Assembly: GCA_030427205.1 (NCBI GenBank)
Contig: JAUHXC010000053.1
Span: 1-60,371, forward strand
Direction of reading: 5' to 3'
DNA from: a bacterium
Lineage (GTDB): Bacteria; Myxococcota_A; Bradymonadia; UBA7976; UBA1532
DNA: 60,371 nt
Shown: in pieces, positions 34,838-43,303 of the stretch
How positions within the stretch are numbered: position 1 is the first letter of the stretch
Layout of the letters: every line of letters starts with the position of its first letter
Made by a program: the position numbers and the translations under genes
The notes under the pieces: generated by a model
The model's input: the letters and a program-made list of their open reading frames with translations, nothing else
What the model was told of the DNA's origin: nothing
Databases searched by the model: none

Positions 34838-35500
34838 TCAGCCGCCGCGGACCAGGGCGAGCAGGCGCTGGCCGTCGAAGCCGGGCATCAGCGTGCCGCC
34901 CACGTCGAAGACCGGCACCCCGCTGGCGTCGACCCCGGCCGCCCGGGCCTTGCGCGACAGCTCGGCGGCGGCGCCTTTGTCCTTCTCGATGTCCTTCTCG
35001 ACGAAGGCGATCCCGTTCTGGGTGAGAAAACCGCGGGCCTTGGTGCACACCCCGCACCACGCGGCGGAGTACATCGTCACCGGCGCCTGCTCGGGCACCG
35101 CCTGCGCTTCGGCCAGGGCGGCTTCGAGCCCGGCGCGCGGCACGAAACGCCCGGGGAACGTCCCGTCCGCCGCCGGGGTGCGCAGATCGAAGACCTGGAC
35201 CACCGTCGTCGCCCCGCGCGCCTCGGGGGAGAGCGACAGGTCGACGACCTGCACCGCGCCGCGGGCCTCGGCGGGGATCTCGTCGATGGTCGTCGCGCTC
35301 TGATCGCCGTCTTCGGTGCGGTAGCGGAAGAGCAGGTCGGTGCGCTCGGCGGTCACCCGGCTCAGGCTGGGGGCCTCGACCGGCGCCGGGTCTTCGGGCG
35401 GGGACTTGTCGCTGCAACCGCCGAGCGGCAGGGCCAGCAGCGGCAGCGCGAGCAGGGCGAGCAGCAGAGCGAACGACTGTGCGCGGGCGAAGCGAAGCAT
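34838..35500 (-). CDS. Lipoprotein with glutaredoxin-like CGVC domain
   Basis: A 220-residue protein. A basic N-terminus and hydrophobic core end in LPLGGC, placing the lipid on Cys29. After a beta-rich segment (about 45-110) comes a glutaredoxin/NrdH-like thioredoxin fold: VTMYSAAWCGVCTKARGFL with C149-GV-C152, IAFVEKDIEKDKG, the cis-Pro strand SGVPVFDVGG and GFDGQRLLALV. An envelope-anchored glutaredoxin probably handles disulfides in other exported proteins. That is plausible here, as the neighbouring Cys-repeat lipoproteins are rich in cysteines. The ATG at 35500 is preceded by GGAGGTCGTAC, a good ribosome site. The upstream gap holds a mobile-element-like repeat. Confidence 0.85.
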   Translation of the reverse strand: MLRFARAQSFALLLALLALPLLALPLGGCSDKSPPEDPAPVEAPSLSRVTAERTDLLFRYRTEDGDQSATTIDEIPAEARGAVQVVDLSLSPEARGATTVVQVFDLRTPAADGTFPGRFVPRAGLEAALAEAQAVPEQAPVTMYSAAWCGVCTKARGFLTQNGIAFVEKDIEKDKGAAAELSRKARAAGVDASGVPVFDVGGTLMPGFDGQRLLALVRGG

Positions 35501-35529
35501 GTACGACCTCCGACGATCATCGGCCCGAC

Positions 35530-35744
35530 TGTCATACAGCGGGCGGGCATTGAAACTGACCAGGGATCGTGCAGACCGATTCGTCGAGTGCAAGGCGCGA
35601 GACGCAGGCGCTGCTGGGGGCAACGGCACGGCCAAGCCCTCGACCCGACGGGGCGTAGGCCGGTCGCGAAGCGACGAGCAACGCAGCAATCGGCGAATCG
35701 GGCAAGCGAGCACGGTCAGTTTCAGTGTGCGCCCGCTGTAAACA
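35530..35744. mobile_element. MITE-like element with 27-bp terminal inverted repeats
   Basis: The arms at 35535-35561 and 35714-35740 match at 24 of 27 positions as inverted repeats (TACAGCGGGC...TGAAACTGACC). The element is about 206 bp between arm ends, or 215 bp if the flanking TGT...ACA is included. The outermost TA on each side could be a TA target duplication (Tc1/IS630 style), while the TGT/ACA ends would suit an IS21-like terminus. The interior has no transposase but contains GAGCAACGC and GGCGCGAG stretches distantly like the palindromic-element core. It sits between two minus-strand lipoprotein genes. Confidence 0.7.
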
Positions 35745-35759
35745 CCCGCCGCCCGTCGA

Positions 35760-37037
35760 TCAATCCGTCGGCGCCTCGTCCGCGGCCGGCCAGCGCAGAT
35801 CGACCCAGACCAGGCGGTGATCCGAGCTGACGTCGCGCTCGTCGACCCGGGCCACGAGCCCGCCGTGATCGTCGTCGGCGGTGGGCCAGAAGACCCCGCT
35901 GGCGACGACATCCAGCTCGGCGGCGGGCAGCACGTAGTCGACTCGCAAGCCCCAGCCGGCGGTGTCGTGGGCCGGATCGCCCTCCTGGTCGGGCTGTGGC
36001 CCGTTCGCGCGGCCGCCTTCCGAGCGCGGCACCCAGCGGCCGGTGGCGACCTCGGGGTGGATGAGCGGGTGTTGCAGCAGCTGGTCGATGGCCCCGTCGG
36101 TGCTGTCGCCGTCCAGCGGGTCGGCGTTGAGATCGCCGGCGACCACGAAGGCGTCGCCCGCCGCCAGCCCGCCGCTCTGGCCGGCGTCATCGACGATCCA
36201 GGCGCTGCGGGCCGGATCGACATAGTCGGCCAGCAGCCGGATCTCGTCGGCGTTGCGCCGCCCGTTGCGGTCTTCGGGCCCGTCGAAGACCGGCGGGGTG
36301 GGGTGGGCCGCGATCAGATGCAGGACCCGGCCACCCAGCCGGATCGGCACGTCGACGTGGTTCTTCGAACTCAACCGCAGCGCGGCCCAGACCTCGTCGC
36401 GGTAGAAAGGCGCGCCGCTGTCGGGCGTCAGCGGCGCGCGCGCCTCGGGCATCGTCGACCAGCGCAGCGTCTGCAAGGTGCGGATGCCCGCGGTGTCGAT
36501 GGGCCACTTGGAGAGCACCGCGAAGGCATATTGCCCGGGGAACTGGCCGAAGCCGTGGGCGTCCACCGGGCCGTCGAGGCTGCCGTCGCCGTCGACGTCG
36601 AGGCCGGTGGCCACGCCGGTGTTCGACGGCACCGCGTAGACATGAGGCAGGTCGATCGCCGCGGCGTCGTTCTGCGGCACGGCGAGGTAGTCCTCGACGA
36701 AGACCTGCAGCGCCGCGGGATCGTAGTCGAACTCCTGCAGCAGCAGGATGTCGGGCGCGGTGCGCTGAATGATCTCGGCCACGGCCCGCGCCTGGGGCGA
36801 GCCAGCGGTCAGCTCGGCGGCCAGCGCCCCGGCGCTCGGACGGTTCAGCGCCGCGTTGAAGGTGGCGATGCGGGCGACGAACGTGGCCGGCGCGCTGGCG
36901 TCGGGCGCGGCGGCGTCGGGCGCGGGCGGATCGGGCATGGCGGCCTCGTCGGCGGGCGGTCGGGCCGCGCAGGCGACCAGGGTCAGCGCCAGGGCGAGCG
37001 GGGTCAGCAGCGGGGCGGAAGGACGACAGACGATCAC
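35760..37037 (-). CDS. Endonuclease/exonuclease/phosphatase-family lipoprotein
   Basis: A 425-residue protein. The GTG at 37037 follows CAGGAGTCCGTCC and gives a lipoprotein signal ending LTLVAC (Cys23). The EEP fold is recognised by ATFNAALNRP near residue 60, the glutamate in ILLLQEFDYDP, AAHPTPP, the core VVAGDLNADPLDG and the C-terminal SSDHRLVWVDLRW. These supply the metal-binding Asn/Glu and catalytic Asp/His residues. The family includes phosphodiesterases, sphingomyelinases and DNases, and this type is often secreted. An insert with calcium-like GLDVDGDGSLDGP (about 142-154) is present. The substrate is unknown. Secreted nuclease or phospholipid phosphatase are the main options. Confidence 0.85.
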   Translation of the reverse strand: MIVCRPSAPLLTPLALALTLVACAARPPADEAAMPDPPAPDAAAPDASAPATFVARIATFNAALNRPSAGALAAELTAGSPQARAVAEIIQRTAPDILLLQEFDYDPAALQVFVEDYLAVPQNDAAAIDLPHVYAVPSNTGVATGLDVDGDGSLDGPVDAHGFGQFPGQYAFAVLSKWPIDTAGIRTLQTLRWSTMPEARAPLTPDSGAPFYRDEVWAALRLSSKNHVDVPIRLGGRVLHLIAAHPTPPVFDGPEDRNGRRNADEIRLLADYVDPARSAWIVDDAGQSGGLAAGDAFVVAGDLNADPLDGDSTDGAIDQLLQHPLIHPEVATGRWVPRSEGGRANGPQPDQEGDPAHDTAGWGLRVDYVLPAAELDVVASGVFWPTADDDHGGLVARVDERDVSSDHRLVWVDLRWPAADEAPTD

Positions 37038-37205
37038 GGACGGACTCCTGCGAGGCGGATCGAGCGCGGCATTGTTGATCAACCGCCGCTCGGAGGGGAG
37101 GGGATCGCCGCGCCGACCCGTCGCGCGGGTCCCTCGACTTGCCCTGCGGGGCCCCCGTACACTCGGACCGTCCGCCAGATGCCAGATGCCAGATGGGAGA
37201 TACAC

Positions 37206-39053
37206 ATGATCCACCCGGTGCTCGGCCGCGCCTTCGCCGCGCTGTGCTTCGCCTTCGCCCTGGCCGCCTGTACCGGTGGGGGCACGTCCACCCCGAGCTA
37301 CGACGCCGGCTTCGCCCCGGGCGACGACGAATGCGCCTACGGGTGCAACTGGCTGCTCGAGTGCGGCTTCTGCGACACCGACGTCGACGGCACCTGCCTC
37401 TCGGCGGCGGAGTGCGCCACCCGCTGCCGCCGCCAGGACAACCAGCCGATCTATCGCTGCCTGAGCGAGCTCGACTATTGCGACCAGGGGCAGATCGACG
37501 CCTGCTACTCGCCGCAGGTCGACGATGACCCGCCAGCGGAGGGCGACGACGGCTGCGCGCGGGGCTGCAACGCGCTGCGGACCTGCGGTGACTGCGTGCT
37601 CGACGACGCGGGCGAGTGCCTGCCGACCAGCGCCTGCGCCGAGAGCTGTCGCGAGGACGACGATCAAGCGCCCTATCAGTGCATCGCCGACGCCATGCAA
37701 TGCGGTGAGGCGGTCTACGAAGAGTGCTTCGACCAGGAGGCGCTCGACGAGTGCGAAGCGGGCTGCCAGGCCCTCGAAGACTGCGGCTACTGCGCGCCGG
37801 GGCCCGACGAAGAGTGCCTCGACGCCGAGGCCTGCGTGAGCCAGTGCCGGGCCGACGCCGACGAGGCGCGCTACGGCTGTTACGCCCAACTCGACGGCTG
37901 CGACGAGGCGGGCTTCACGGCCTGCGACATGGCGGAGCCGCCGGGGGACGCCTGCGCGGCGGGCTGCGCGGCGCTCGAGACCTGCGGCTTTTGCATCCCC
38001 GACGCCGAGGACGAGTGCCTCGAGCTCGACGCCTGCGCCGAGCAGTGCCGGGCCGACGGTGACGACGCGCTTTTCCAGTGCTACGCCGAGGTCCAGGAGT
38101 GCGCGGAGGACGGCTACGCCGCCTGCGAAGAGGTGGCCCCGCCCGAGCCCGATCCCGACTGCGTCGACGGCTGCACCGCCGCGCTCGAGTGCGGGTGGGA
38201 CTGCAGCGCCGACGGCTGCGTGCCCTGCGGCGGCGAAGAGCAGCCGGGCTGCCCGACCGCCGAGGTCTGCGTCGAGCGCTGCGACGAGCAGGACGCCGGC
38301 GCCGCCCTGGGCTGCGTGGCCGAGCTCGACGGGTGCGATACCGACGCGGTCGCGGCCTGCTTCGAGGGCCCGCAGGGCGACATCTGCACCCGCGGCTGCC
38401 TGCAGCTCGACGCGTGCGGCTATTGCTTCGCCGACGACGGGGGCGACTGCCTCGACGTGGACGGCTGCATCGCGCAGTGCCAGGCGGGCGAGCCGGCCGA
38501 TCGCGCCATCGAGCTGTGCGTGGCCGGGCTGCCGATGTGCGACGACGACGCCGTCAACGCGTGCTTCGAGGCCGAGCTCGACGCCTGCGGTCAGGCCTGC
38601 ATCTTCCTCGAAGACTGCGGACGCTGCGCGGCGGCGCCCGACGGCGGCTGCCTCGATACGGTCGAGTGCGTCGCGGCGTGCCGGGCCGACGAGAGCGACG
38701 TCGACGCCTGCCTCGCCGATGTGGCCGCCTGCGACGATCCGGCGGTGGACATGTGCGCCGGCGAGCCCGAACCGGAGCCCGAACCCGAGCCCGAACCGGA
38801 GCCCGAACCCGAGCCCGAGCCCGAGCCCGAACCGGAGCCCGAACCCGAACCCGAACCCGGGCCCGCGCCCGACGAATGCGTTGACGCCTGCGCCACCGTC
38901 TGCGATCCCTGCCTGCCCGGCGAGGGCCCCGACGGCTGCGTGACCGAAGAAGACTGCCTCGACCTCTGCGTCGAGGCGGAGGTCATCGCCGTCTGCGCCG
39001 AGGCCATCGCCGCGTGCGACGCCGACGGGCTGGCCGACGCCTGCGCCCCATGA
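37206..39053 (+). CDS. Cysteine-repeat lipoprotein
   Basis: A 615-residue protein. Signal MIHPVLGRAFAALCFAFALA then AC, lipid on Cys22. It contains eight units of about 65 residues built on GCxxLxxCGxC...CLxxxxCxxxCR...C.AxxxxCD...C, each with about ten cysteines. One unit (about 320-385) deviates with GWDCSADGCVPCGG. A (Glu-Pro)n linker (38763-38868) separates the last unit. No known family name is evident. The even cysteine count per unit suggests disulfide-locked small domains at the cell surface. The ATG at 37206 follows GGGAGAT. Its stop overlaps the start of the RnfD-like gene (ATGA at 39050-39053), so both are translationally coupled. The glutaredoxin lipoprotein upstream might assist its folding (inference). 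Confidence 0.75.
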   Translation: MIHPVLGRAFAALCFAFALAACTGGGTSTPSYDAGFAPGDDECAYGCNWLLECGFCDTDVDGTCLSAAECATRCRRQDNQPIYRCLSELDYCDQGQIDACYSPQVDDDPPAEGDDGCARGCNALRTCGDCVLDDAGECLPTSACAESCREDDDQAPYQCIADAMQCGEAVYEECFDQEALDECEAGCQALEDCGYCAPGPDEECLDAEACVSQCRADADEARYGCYAQLDGCDEAGFTACDMAEPPGDACAAGCAALETCGFCIPDAEDECLELDACAEQCRADGDDALFQCYAEVQECAEDGYAACEEVAPPEPDPDCVDGCTAALECGWDCSADGCVPCGGEEQPGCPTAEVCVERCDEQDAGAALGCVAELDGCDTDAVAACFEGPQGDICTRGCLQLDACGYCFADDGGDCLDVDGCIAQCQAGEPADRAIELCVAGLPMCDDDAVNACFEAELDACGQACIFLEDCGRCAAAPDGGCLDTVECVAACRADESDVDACLADVAACDDPAVDMCAGEPEPEPEPEPEPEPEPEPEPEPEPEPEPEPEPGPAPDECVDACATVCDPCLPGEGPDGCVTEEDCLDLCVEAEVIAVCAEAIAACDADGLADACAP

Positions 39054-40846
39054 CGACAGCGCCGGAGACCCGGCTGATCGACCCCCGCTGGGTCGGGCGG
39101 CTGCCGCTGATCGCCGTCGGGCTGCTGCTGCTGACGCTCAGCTCGCCGCGGGTGCGCGGTGAGCCGGGCCTGCTGTGGTCGATCCTCGGCGCCGCGGTGC
39201 TCGGCGGGGCCTTCGCCGCCGTGGCGATCTTGCAGGCGCGGGCCCGTGAGCGCGCCCTCGAGATCGAGCTGTGGCCCAAGGCGCCGCATCTGCTGCAGAT
39301 CGCCGCCCACGGCGTGGTCTACGGCTATTGGGCCTGGCACCACCCGCCCACCGCCGAGCAGCTGGTGCTCGTCGCCGCGCAGATCCCGTTTGCCTACCTG
39401 CTCGAGATGGGCGTCGGCTGGCGGCGCTATGGCCGGTTCCGGCTGGGCTTCGGGCCGATCCCGATCGTGGGCAGCATCAACCTGTTCTTGTGGATGGTCG
39501 ACGCGCTCTTCGCCGTGCAGTTCCTCATGGTGGCGCTGGCTTATGCGTCCAGGGAATATTTCAAGTGGACCCGTGAAGGGCAGCGGCGGCACATCTTCAA
39601 CCCGTCGGCCATCGCGCTGGCGCTGGTCTCGATCGTGCTCATCGCGACCGGCAGCACCGAGCTGGCGCGCGGCGAAGAGATCGCCGTCAGCCTCGGCGCC
39701 GGGCCCCACTGCTACACCGCGATCTTCATCGCCGGGCTCATCGTCCAGATTCGTTTTCCCGTGGTGCTGACGACCCTCGCCGCGGTGGGCAGCAACCTGC
39801 TGCTCGGCTGGCTGTGGCACGCGTCGACGGGCACCTGGTACTACATCGACACCGCCATCCCCGTCGCGGTGTTCCTGGGTATGACGCTGCTGGTGACCGA
39901 CCCGGCGACGTCGCCGCGCAACGGCGTCGGGCAGGTGCTCTACGGCGCGCTCTACGGGCTGTCGGTCTTTGGGCTCTACACCGGCCTGGACGCGCTCTCC
40001 GAGGGGTTCTGGAGCCGCGACATCACCTACTTCGACAAGCTGCTCGCCGTGCCGCTGCTCAACCTCATGACGCCGCTGTTGCAGCGTATGGGCGAGGCGC
40101 TGACCCCCGCGACCCTGGCCGCCCGGCTCGCGCCGACGCGCTGGAACGCGCTGCACGTGGCGACCTACGCCGGGGTGTTCCTCCTGGCGCAACCGGCGCT
40201 GACCGAGAGCCCGGGGCGCGCGGTCGAGCCCTGGGTCGCCGCCTGCGCCGCCGAAGAGAGCGGGGCCTGCTTCCGGCTGGGCAAGGTGTACAGCAACCGC
40301 TGCGTCGTCGCGGAGCCGCCCGCCGGGTGCGTCGAAGCGGCGCCGATGGTGCTGCCCGAGGCCTGCGCGGGTGGGCTGCCCACCGCTTGCGCGCTCTACG
40401 GGCGCATGCTGGCGCTGGGCACCGCCGCGATTCCGGCGGATCCGGCCGCGTCAGTGGCGCCGCTGGAGACGGCGTGTGAGGGCGGGCGCTACGACGCCTG
40501 CGGCCAACTGGGCCTCATGCTGTGGAAGGGCCATGGCATGCCCATCGATACCAACCGGGCCGATACGCTGCTGGAGAAGGCCTGCGACGGCGGCATCGGG
40601 GTCAGCTGTGAGCACCTGGGCACGATGCTCGACGCGGTCGGGCCGCCCGGCTCGCGCTATCGGGCGATCCTGGCGCTGGAGCGCGGCTGCGCGAAGCAGC
40701 ATGCCATCGCCTGTGCCATGGCCGGCGAGTGGTATGCCACCGGCAAGGGCGTGCACCAGAGCCGGCGGCAGGCGCGCGAGATGCTCGGGCAGGCGTGCAA
40801 GCTGGGCTTGCAGCCCGCGTGCCGTCGACGGGATGAGCTGCGCTGA
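39050..40846 (+). CDS. RnfD/NqrB-like membrane protein fused to Sel1-type repeats
   Basis: A 598-residue protein. Residues 15-390 are polytopic, with about ten hydrophobic helices. The pattern HIFNPSAIALALVSIVL and LLVTDPATSPRNGVGQ is that of RnfD/NqrB subunits, which carry covalent flavin and take part in ion-coupled electron transfer. The flavin-linking S/TGAT-type motif is not clearly present, so the redox role is uncertain. From about 400 the protein switches to Sel1/TPR-like repeats rich in Cys (AACAAEESGACFRLGKVYSN, ACDGGIGVSCEHLGTMLDA, GQACKLGLQPACRRR). It starts on the ATGA overlapping the Cys-repeat lipoprotein. No other rnf or nqr subunit is nearby. Confidence 0.65.
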   Translation: MTTAPETRLIDPRWVGRLPLIAVGLLLLTLSSPRVRGEPGLLWSILGAAVLGGAFAAVAILQARARERALEIELWPKAPHLLQIAAHGVVYGYWAWHHPPTAEQLVLVAAQIPFAYLLEMGVGWRRYGRFRLGFGPIPIVGSINLFLWMVDALFAVQFLMVALAYASREYFKWTREGQRRHIFNPSAIALALVSIVLIATGSTELARGEEIAVSLGAGPHCYTAIFIAGLIVQIRFPVVLTTLAAVGSNLLLGWLWHASTGTWYYIDTAIPVAVFLGMTLLVTDPATSPRNGVGQVLYGALYGLSVFGLYTGLDALSEGFWSRDITYFDKLLAVPLLNLMTPLLQRMGEALTPATLAARLAPTRWNALHVATYAGVFLLAQPALTESPGRAVEPWVAACAAEESGACFRLGKVYSNRCVVAEPPAGCVEAAPMVLPEACAGGLPTACALYGRMLALGTAAIPADPAASVAPLETACEGGRYDACGQLGLMLWKGHGMPIDTNRADTLLEKACDGGIGVSCEHLGTMLDAVGPPGSRYRAILALERGCAKQHAIACAMAGEWYATGKGVHQSRRQAREMLGQACKLGLQPACRRRDELR

Positions 40847-41251
40847 CCGGATGGGCGGACCCCCGGCCTGCTCCGAGTCGGGGCCCGAGGCCGAGCGAAC
40901 GGAGTGGCATCGACGACGCGGGATCGGCCGCCCTGAGCGCTGCCGCGAAGTGGCTTGGTCCAACAGGAACAGCCGCGCCGCGCCGCGTCGCGGGAGGGCG
41001 GCGGCGCGGGCGGCCGGGTCGGGCGCTGAGGGTCGCCGGCCCACCGGGCGGTGGCGTCGCCGCGGCCCACGCGGCCGGGGCTGGCGCATCCACGCGCGTG
41101 TGCATTGACCGACTGCGCCACCGGTCACTATCGGCGTTGCTCCGGCGGCTCCACGCGCGTGTGCATCACCTCGCGCGCGTGTGCATCGCTCCGCGCGCGT
41201 GTGATGGTAGGGTGTCTTCGCTCGGGCTGAAGCGTCGGTAAGGGGAGATCC
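40847..41251. other. Gene-free 405-bp gap
   Basis: Between the RnfD-like gene and the three-gene unit no reading frame looks coding. The left two thirds are featureless GC-rich sequence; the right third holds the phased repeats listed separately and ends with the GGGGAGATCC ribosome site of the next gene. Confidence 0.5.
41091..41205. promoter_or_regulatory. 20-bp phased direct repeats before the three-gene unit
   Basis: The 15-mer CACGCGCGTGTGCAT occurs at 41091 and 41152, with close variants CGCGCGCGTGTGCAT at 41172 and CGCGCGCGTGTG at 41192. The last three copies are spaced exactly 20 bp apart, and the first lies 61 bp earlier. They end about 45 bp before the ATG at 41252. The regular spacing, on one face of the helix, suggests a cooperative regulator-binding array or an activator platform (inference). 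Confidence 0.5.
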
Positions 41252-42119
41252 ATGGATCCCGGCATGCGCGCGTGGCTGAGGGATCCGCAGCGGTCTCGCC
41301 GCCGGGCAGGACGCAATCAAGAAGGGCACCGCGGCGGCGATCTCGTCGTCGGGCGAGGGCAAGAAGGCGGCGCTCGCGGCGTACTGCCTCAGCCAGTCCT
41401 CGGCCCTGCTCGACGCGGCCAAGGCGACCCGGGAGTCGTTTGTCGACAGCGCCGGTGACTTCGACAACCAGCAGATGACCATCGCCCAGATGGATCAGAT
41501 CAAGCAGGCCAACGACGGGCTGCGGAATCAGGCGGCGCAGATCCAGAGCCGGGAGATGCTGGTGGGCTGGATGACCATGCTCGCCGGCGACACCCGCAAC
41601 AAGGCGCCGGCCGGTTGGAACAACAGCATCGAAGATATCGACCAGGACGGGGTGCTGCGGGTGACCATCGAGGGGCAGAGCGGCAGGCCGACGAAGATCG
41701 TCGACGCCCGGGCCGACGGCCTCAACCCGACCTTGCGCGCGAGCATGAAGGGCATGAAGCTCGGCTCGATGCGCAAAGGTGGGCAGGTGGACGGTCAGGA
41801 GCGCAGCAACGGCATCGACCTGCTGGTGACCACGGCCCTCCACAAGTTCAAGGTGACGCCGGCGACCTGGACCCGTATGGAGCAGGCGGGCAAGGCCCCG
41901 ACGTCCGAGGCCATCAGGTCCAAGGCCAATCAGGCGATCTGGTTCAGCCTGTTCGCCGAGCGCACCGGCAGCGTCTACTGGCAGGACACCGATATGGCCT
42001 GGGGTCACGACTTCAACTGGGGGGCCGATGCCGGGCGCTGGTTCCTCGACAACGTGCGGAACGGGGGGTTGATCGTGGCTGACCTCGACGCGATGACCCT
42101 GCCCACGGTCAATACATGA
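41252..42119 (+). pseudogene. Frameshifted gene of unknown function, first of a three-gene unit
   Basis: The ATG at 41252 with GGGGAGATCC starts MDPGMRAWLRDPQ, but that frame is lost. From about 41294 the coding signal continues in the +1 frame (GLAAGQDAIKKGTAAAISSS and on to the stop at 42119). That frame has no ATG, GTG or TTG between its upstream stop at 41277 and the ATG at 41475. Removing one base near CAGCGG at 41291-41296 would restore a 288-residue product. Its first 110 residues are helical; the rest is mixed, ending WGHDFNWGADAGRWFLDNVR. No family recognised. The cause may be a sequencing error, a true mutation or programmed shifting; no slippery heptamer is evident. The stop overlaps the next gene's ATG (ATGA). 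Confidence 0.6.
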
Positions 42120-43303
42120 GCGAGCCCGCGCCTTCGGCCTGGGCGACAGCCCTGGAGGCGCTGCTCGTGTCGGGCCGGGCCGACGAGGCCCGCGCGCTGC
42201 TCGACGGGCTCCAGCCACCGCCGGCCGAGTTGGTCGCCCGCCGCGCCCGGGCTGCTGCCGCGCTGGCTCGCGGTGACTGGCCGGCGTGTGTTGACCAGAT
42301 CCGCCTCAACCTCGAAGACGAAGAAGAGTCCGCGGTCGACTGGGCGAATCTGGCGGCGGCGCTGGGGCACGCGGGTCGCTGGGCGGCGAGCCGGGACGCG
42401 GCCATCCGGGCGATCGTCCTCGATCGGTCCCTGGCGGGGCCCTGGCGCGCGCTGCTGGAGGCGGAGCGGGCGCTCGATCTGCCCGCCGAGCCCGCGGTGC
42501 TCGTCGCGGCGCTGGCGCTGCACGGACAGCTCCCGGCGGTGGCCGACGCAGTGGCCGGGCGCGCCGAGCGGGTCGACGAGCCGCCGTCGGCCCTGGCTGA
42601 GGCGCTGCTGGCGTGCGGGCACCACCCGGCGGTGATCGCCCTGGCCGACCGTCGGCCGGACCTGCTCGAGCCGGGCTTGCAGGCGGCGGTGCTCGGGGGC
42701 GATCGCGCGGCGACGGTCCGCCTGGCCCGGGGGCTTCTCGACCGCAACCGGGCGCATGGCCCGGCGCTGACCGCGCTGCTCGACGTCGCCGTCGAGCAGG
42801 GGGCGTTCGATCGGGCGGTCCAACTGGGCGTCGCGCTGCTGTCCCATGGCCCGAGCCCGTATGCGTTGGCGCTGCTGCGCTTCGCGCTGGCTGAGATCGG
42901 TGATCGCGACGCGGAGATGCTGGAGCTGCTCGTCGCGAAGTCGGTAGCGGAGGCCGAGGTCGCCGCGCTCGCCCCCCGACTGGGCTGCGCAGCGCCGCTC
43001 GACGACGCGCTGCGGCCGGGGCTCGAGCTGCTCGCCGAGGCACTGCGCCACGGCCGCTTCACGATGACCCTGTCGGTCACCGCCCGCCTCGTCGAGCATC
43101 GCCCGGCGCATCAGGCAGCGCTCTGGGCCGGGCTGTGTGCGCTGCTCGCCGATCGCGGGCGCCCGATCGAGGGCCTGACCGCGGCGAGCCTCGCTCGCGC
43201 CGCGGACCCCGACGTGATCGACGACGCGCTGTTCCGCCGCCTCGACGCGCTGCTGGTGGCCGACGGGCGGGGCCTGCTGATGACTGGAGAGAGTGAGGCA
43301 TGA
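42116..43303 (+). CDS. Helical-repeat (TPR-like) protein, second of a three-gene unit
   Basis: A 395-residue soluble protein made of repeating helix pairs, with Ala/Leu-rich consensus typical of degenerate TPRs (ALEALLVSGRADEARALLDG, DWANLAAALGHAGRWAASRD, ALLDVAVEQGAFDRAVQLGV). There is no signal peptide or catalytic motif. It starts on the ATG of an ATGA overlap with the upstream gene and ends in another ATGA with the downstream lipoprotein, so the three proteins are probably made in fixed ratio. A scaffold or chaperone role for the upstream product is a reasonable inference. Family not identified. Confidence 0.72.
   Translation: MSEPAPSAWATALEALLVSGRADEARALLDGLQPPPAELVARRARAAAALARGDWPACVDQIRLNLEDEEESAVDWANLAAALGHAGRWAASRDAAIRAIVLDRSLAGPWRALLEAERALDLPAEPAVLVAALALHGQLPAVADAVAGRAERVDEPPSALAEALLACGHHPAVIALADRRPDLLEPGLQAAVLGGDRAATVRLARGLLDRNRAHGPALTALLDVAVEQGAFDRAVQLGVALLSHGPSPYALALLRFALAEIGDRDAEMLELLVAKSVAEAEVAALAPRLGCAAPLDDALRPGLELLAEALRHGRFTMTLSVTARLVEHRPAHQAALWAGLCALLADRGRPIEGLTAASLARAADPDVIDDALFRRLDALLVADGRGLLMTGESEA

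Noticed and set aside
35594..35684. A fourth palindromic-element copy inside the inverted-repeat element
   Set aside because: Only the two ends of the core (GCGTTGCTC and CTCGCGCC in reverse) are shared and the middle is twice as long; kept as a possible distant relative only.
41131..41160. GCGTTGCTCC stretch as a fifth copy of the palindromic-element core
   Set aside because: Only the first 10 bases match; the hairpin and the right half of the core are missing.
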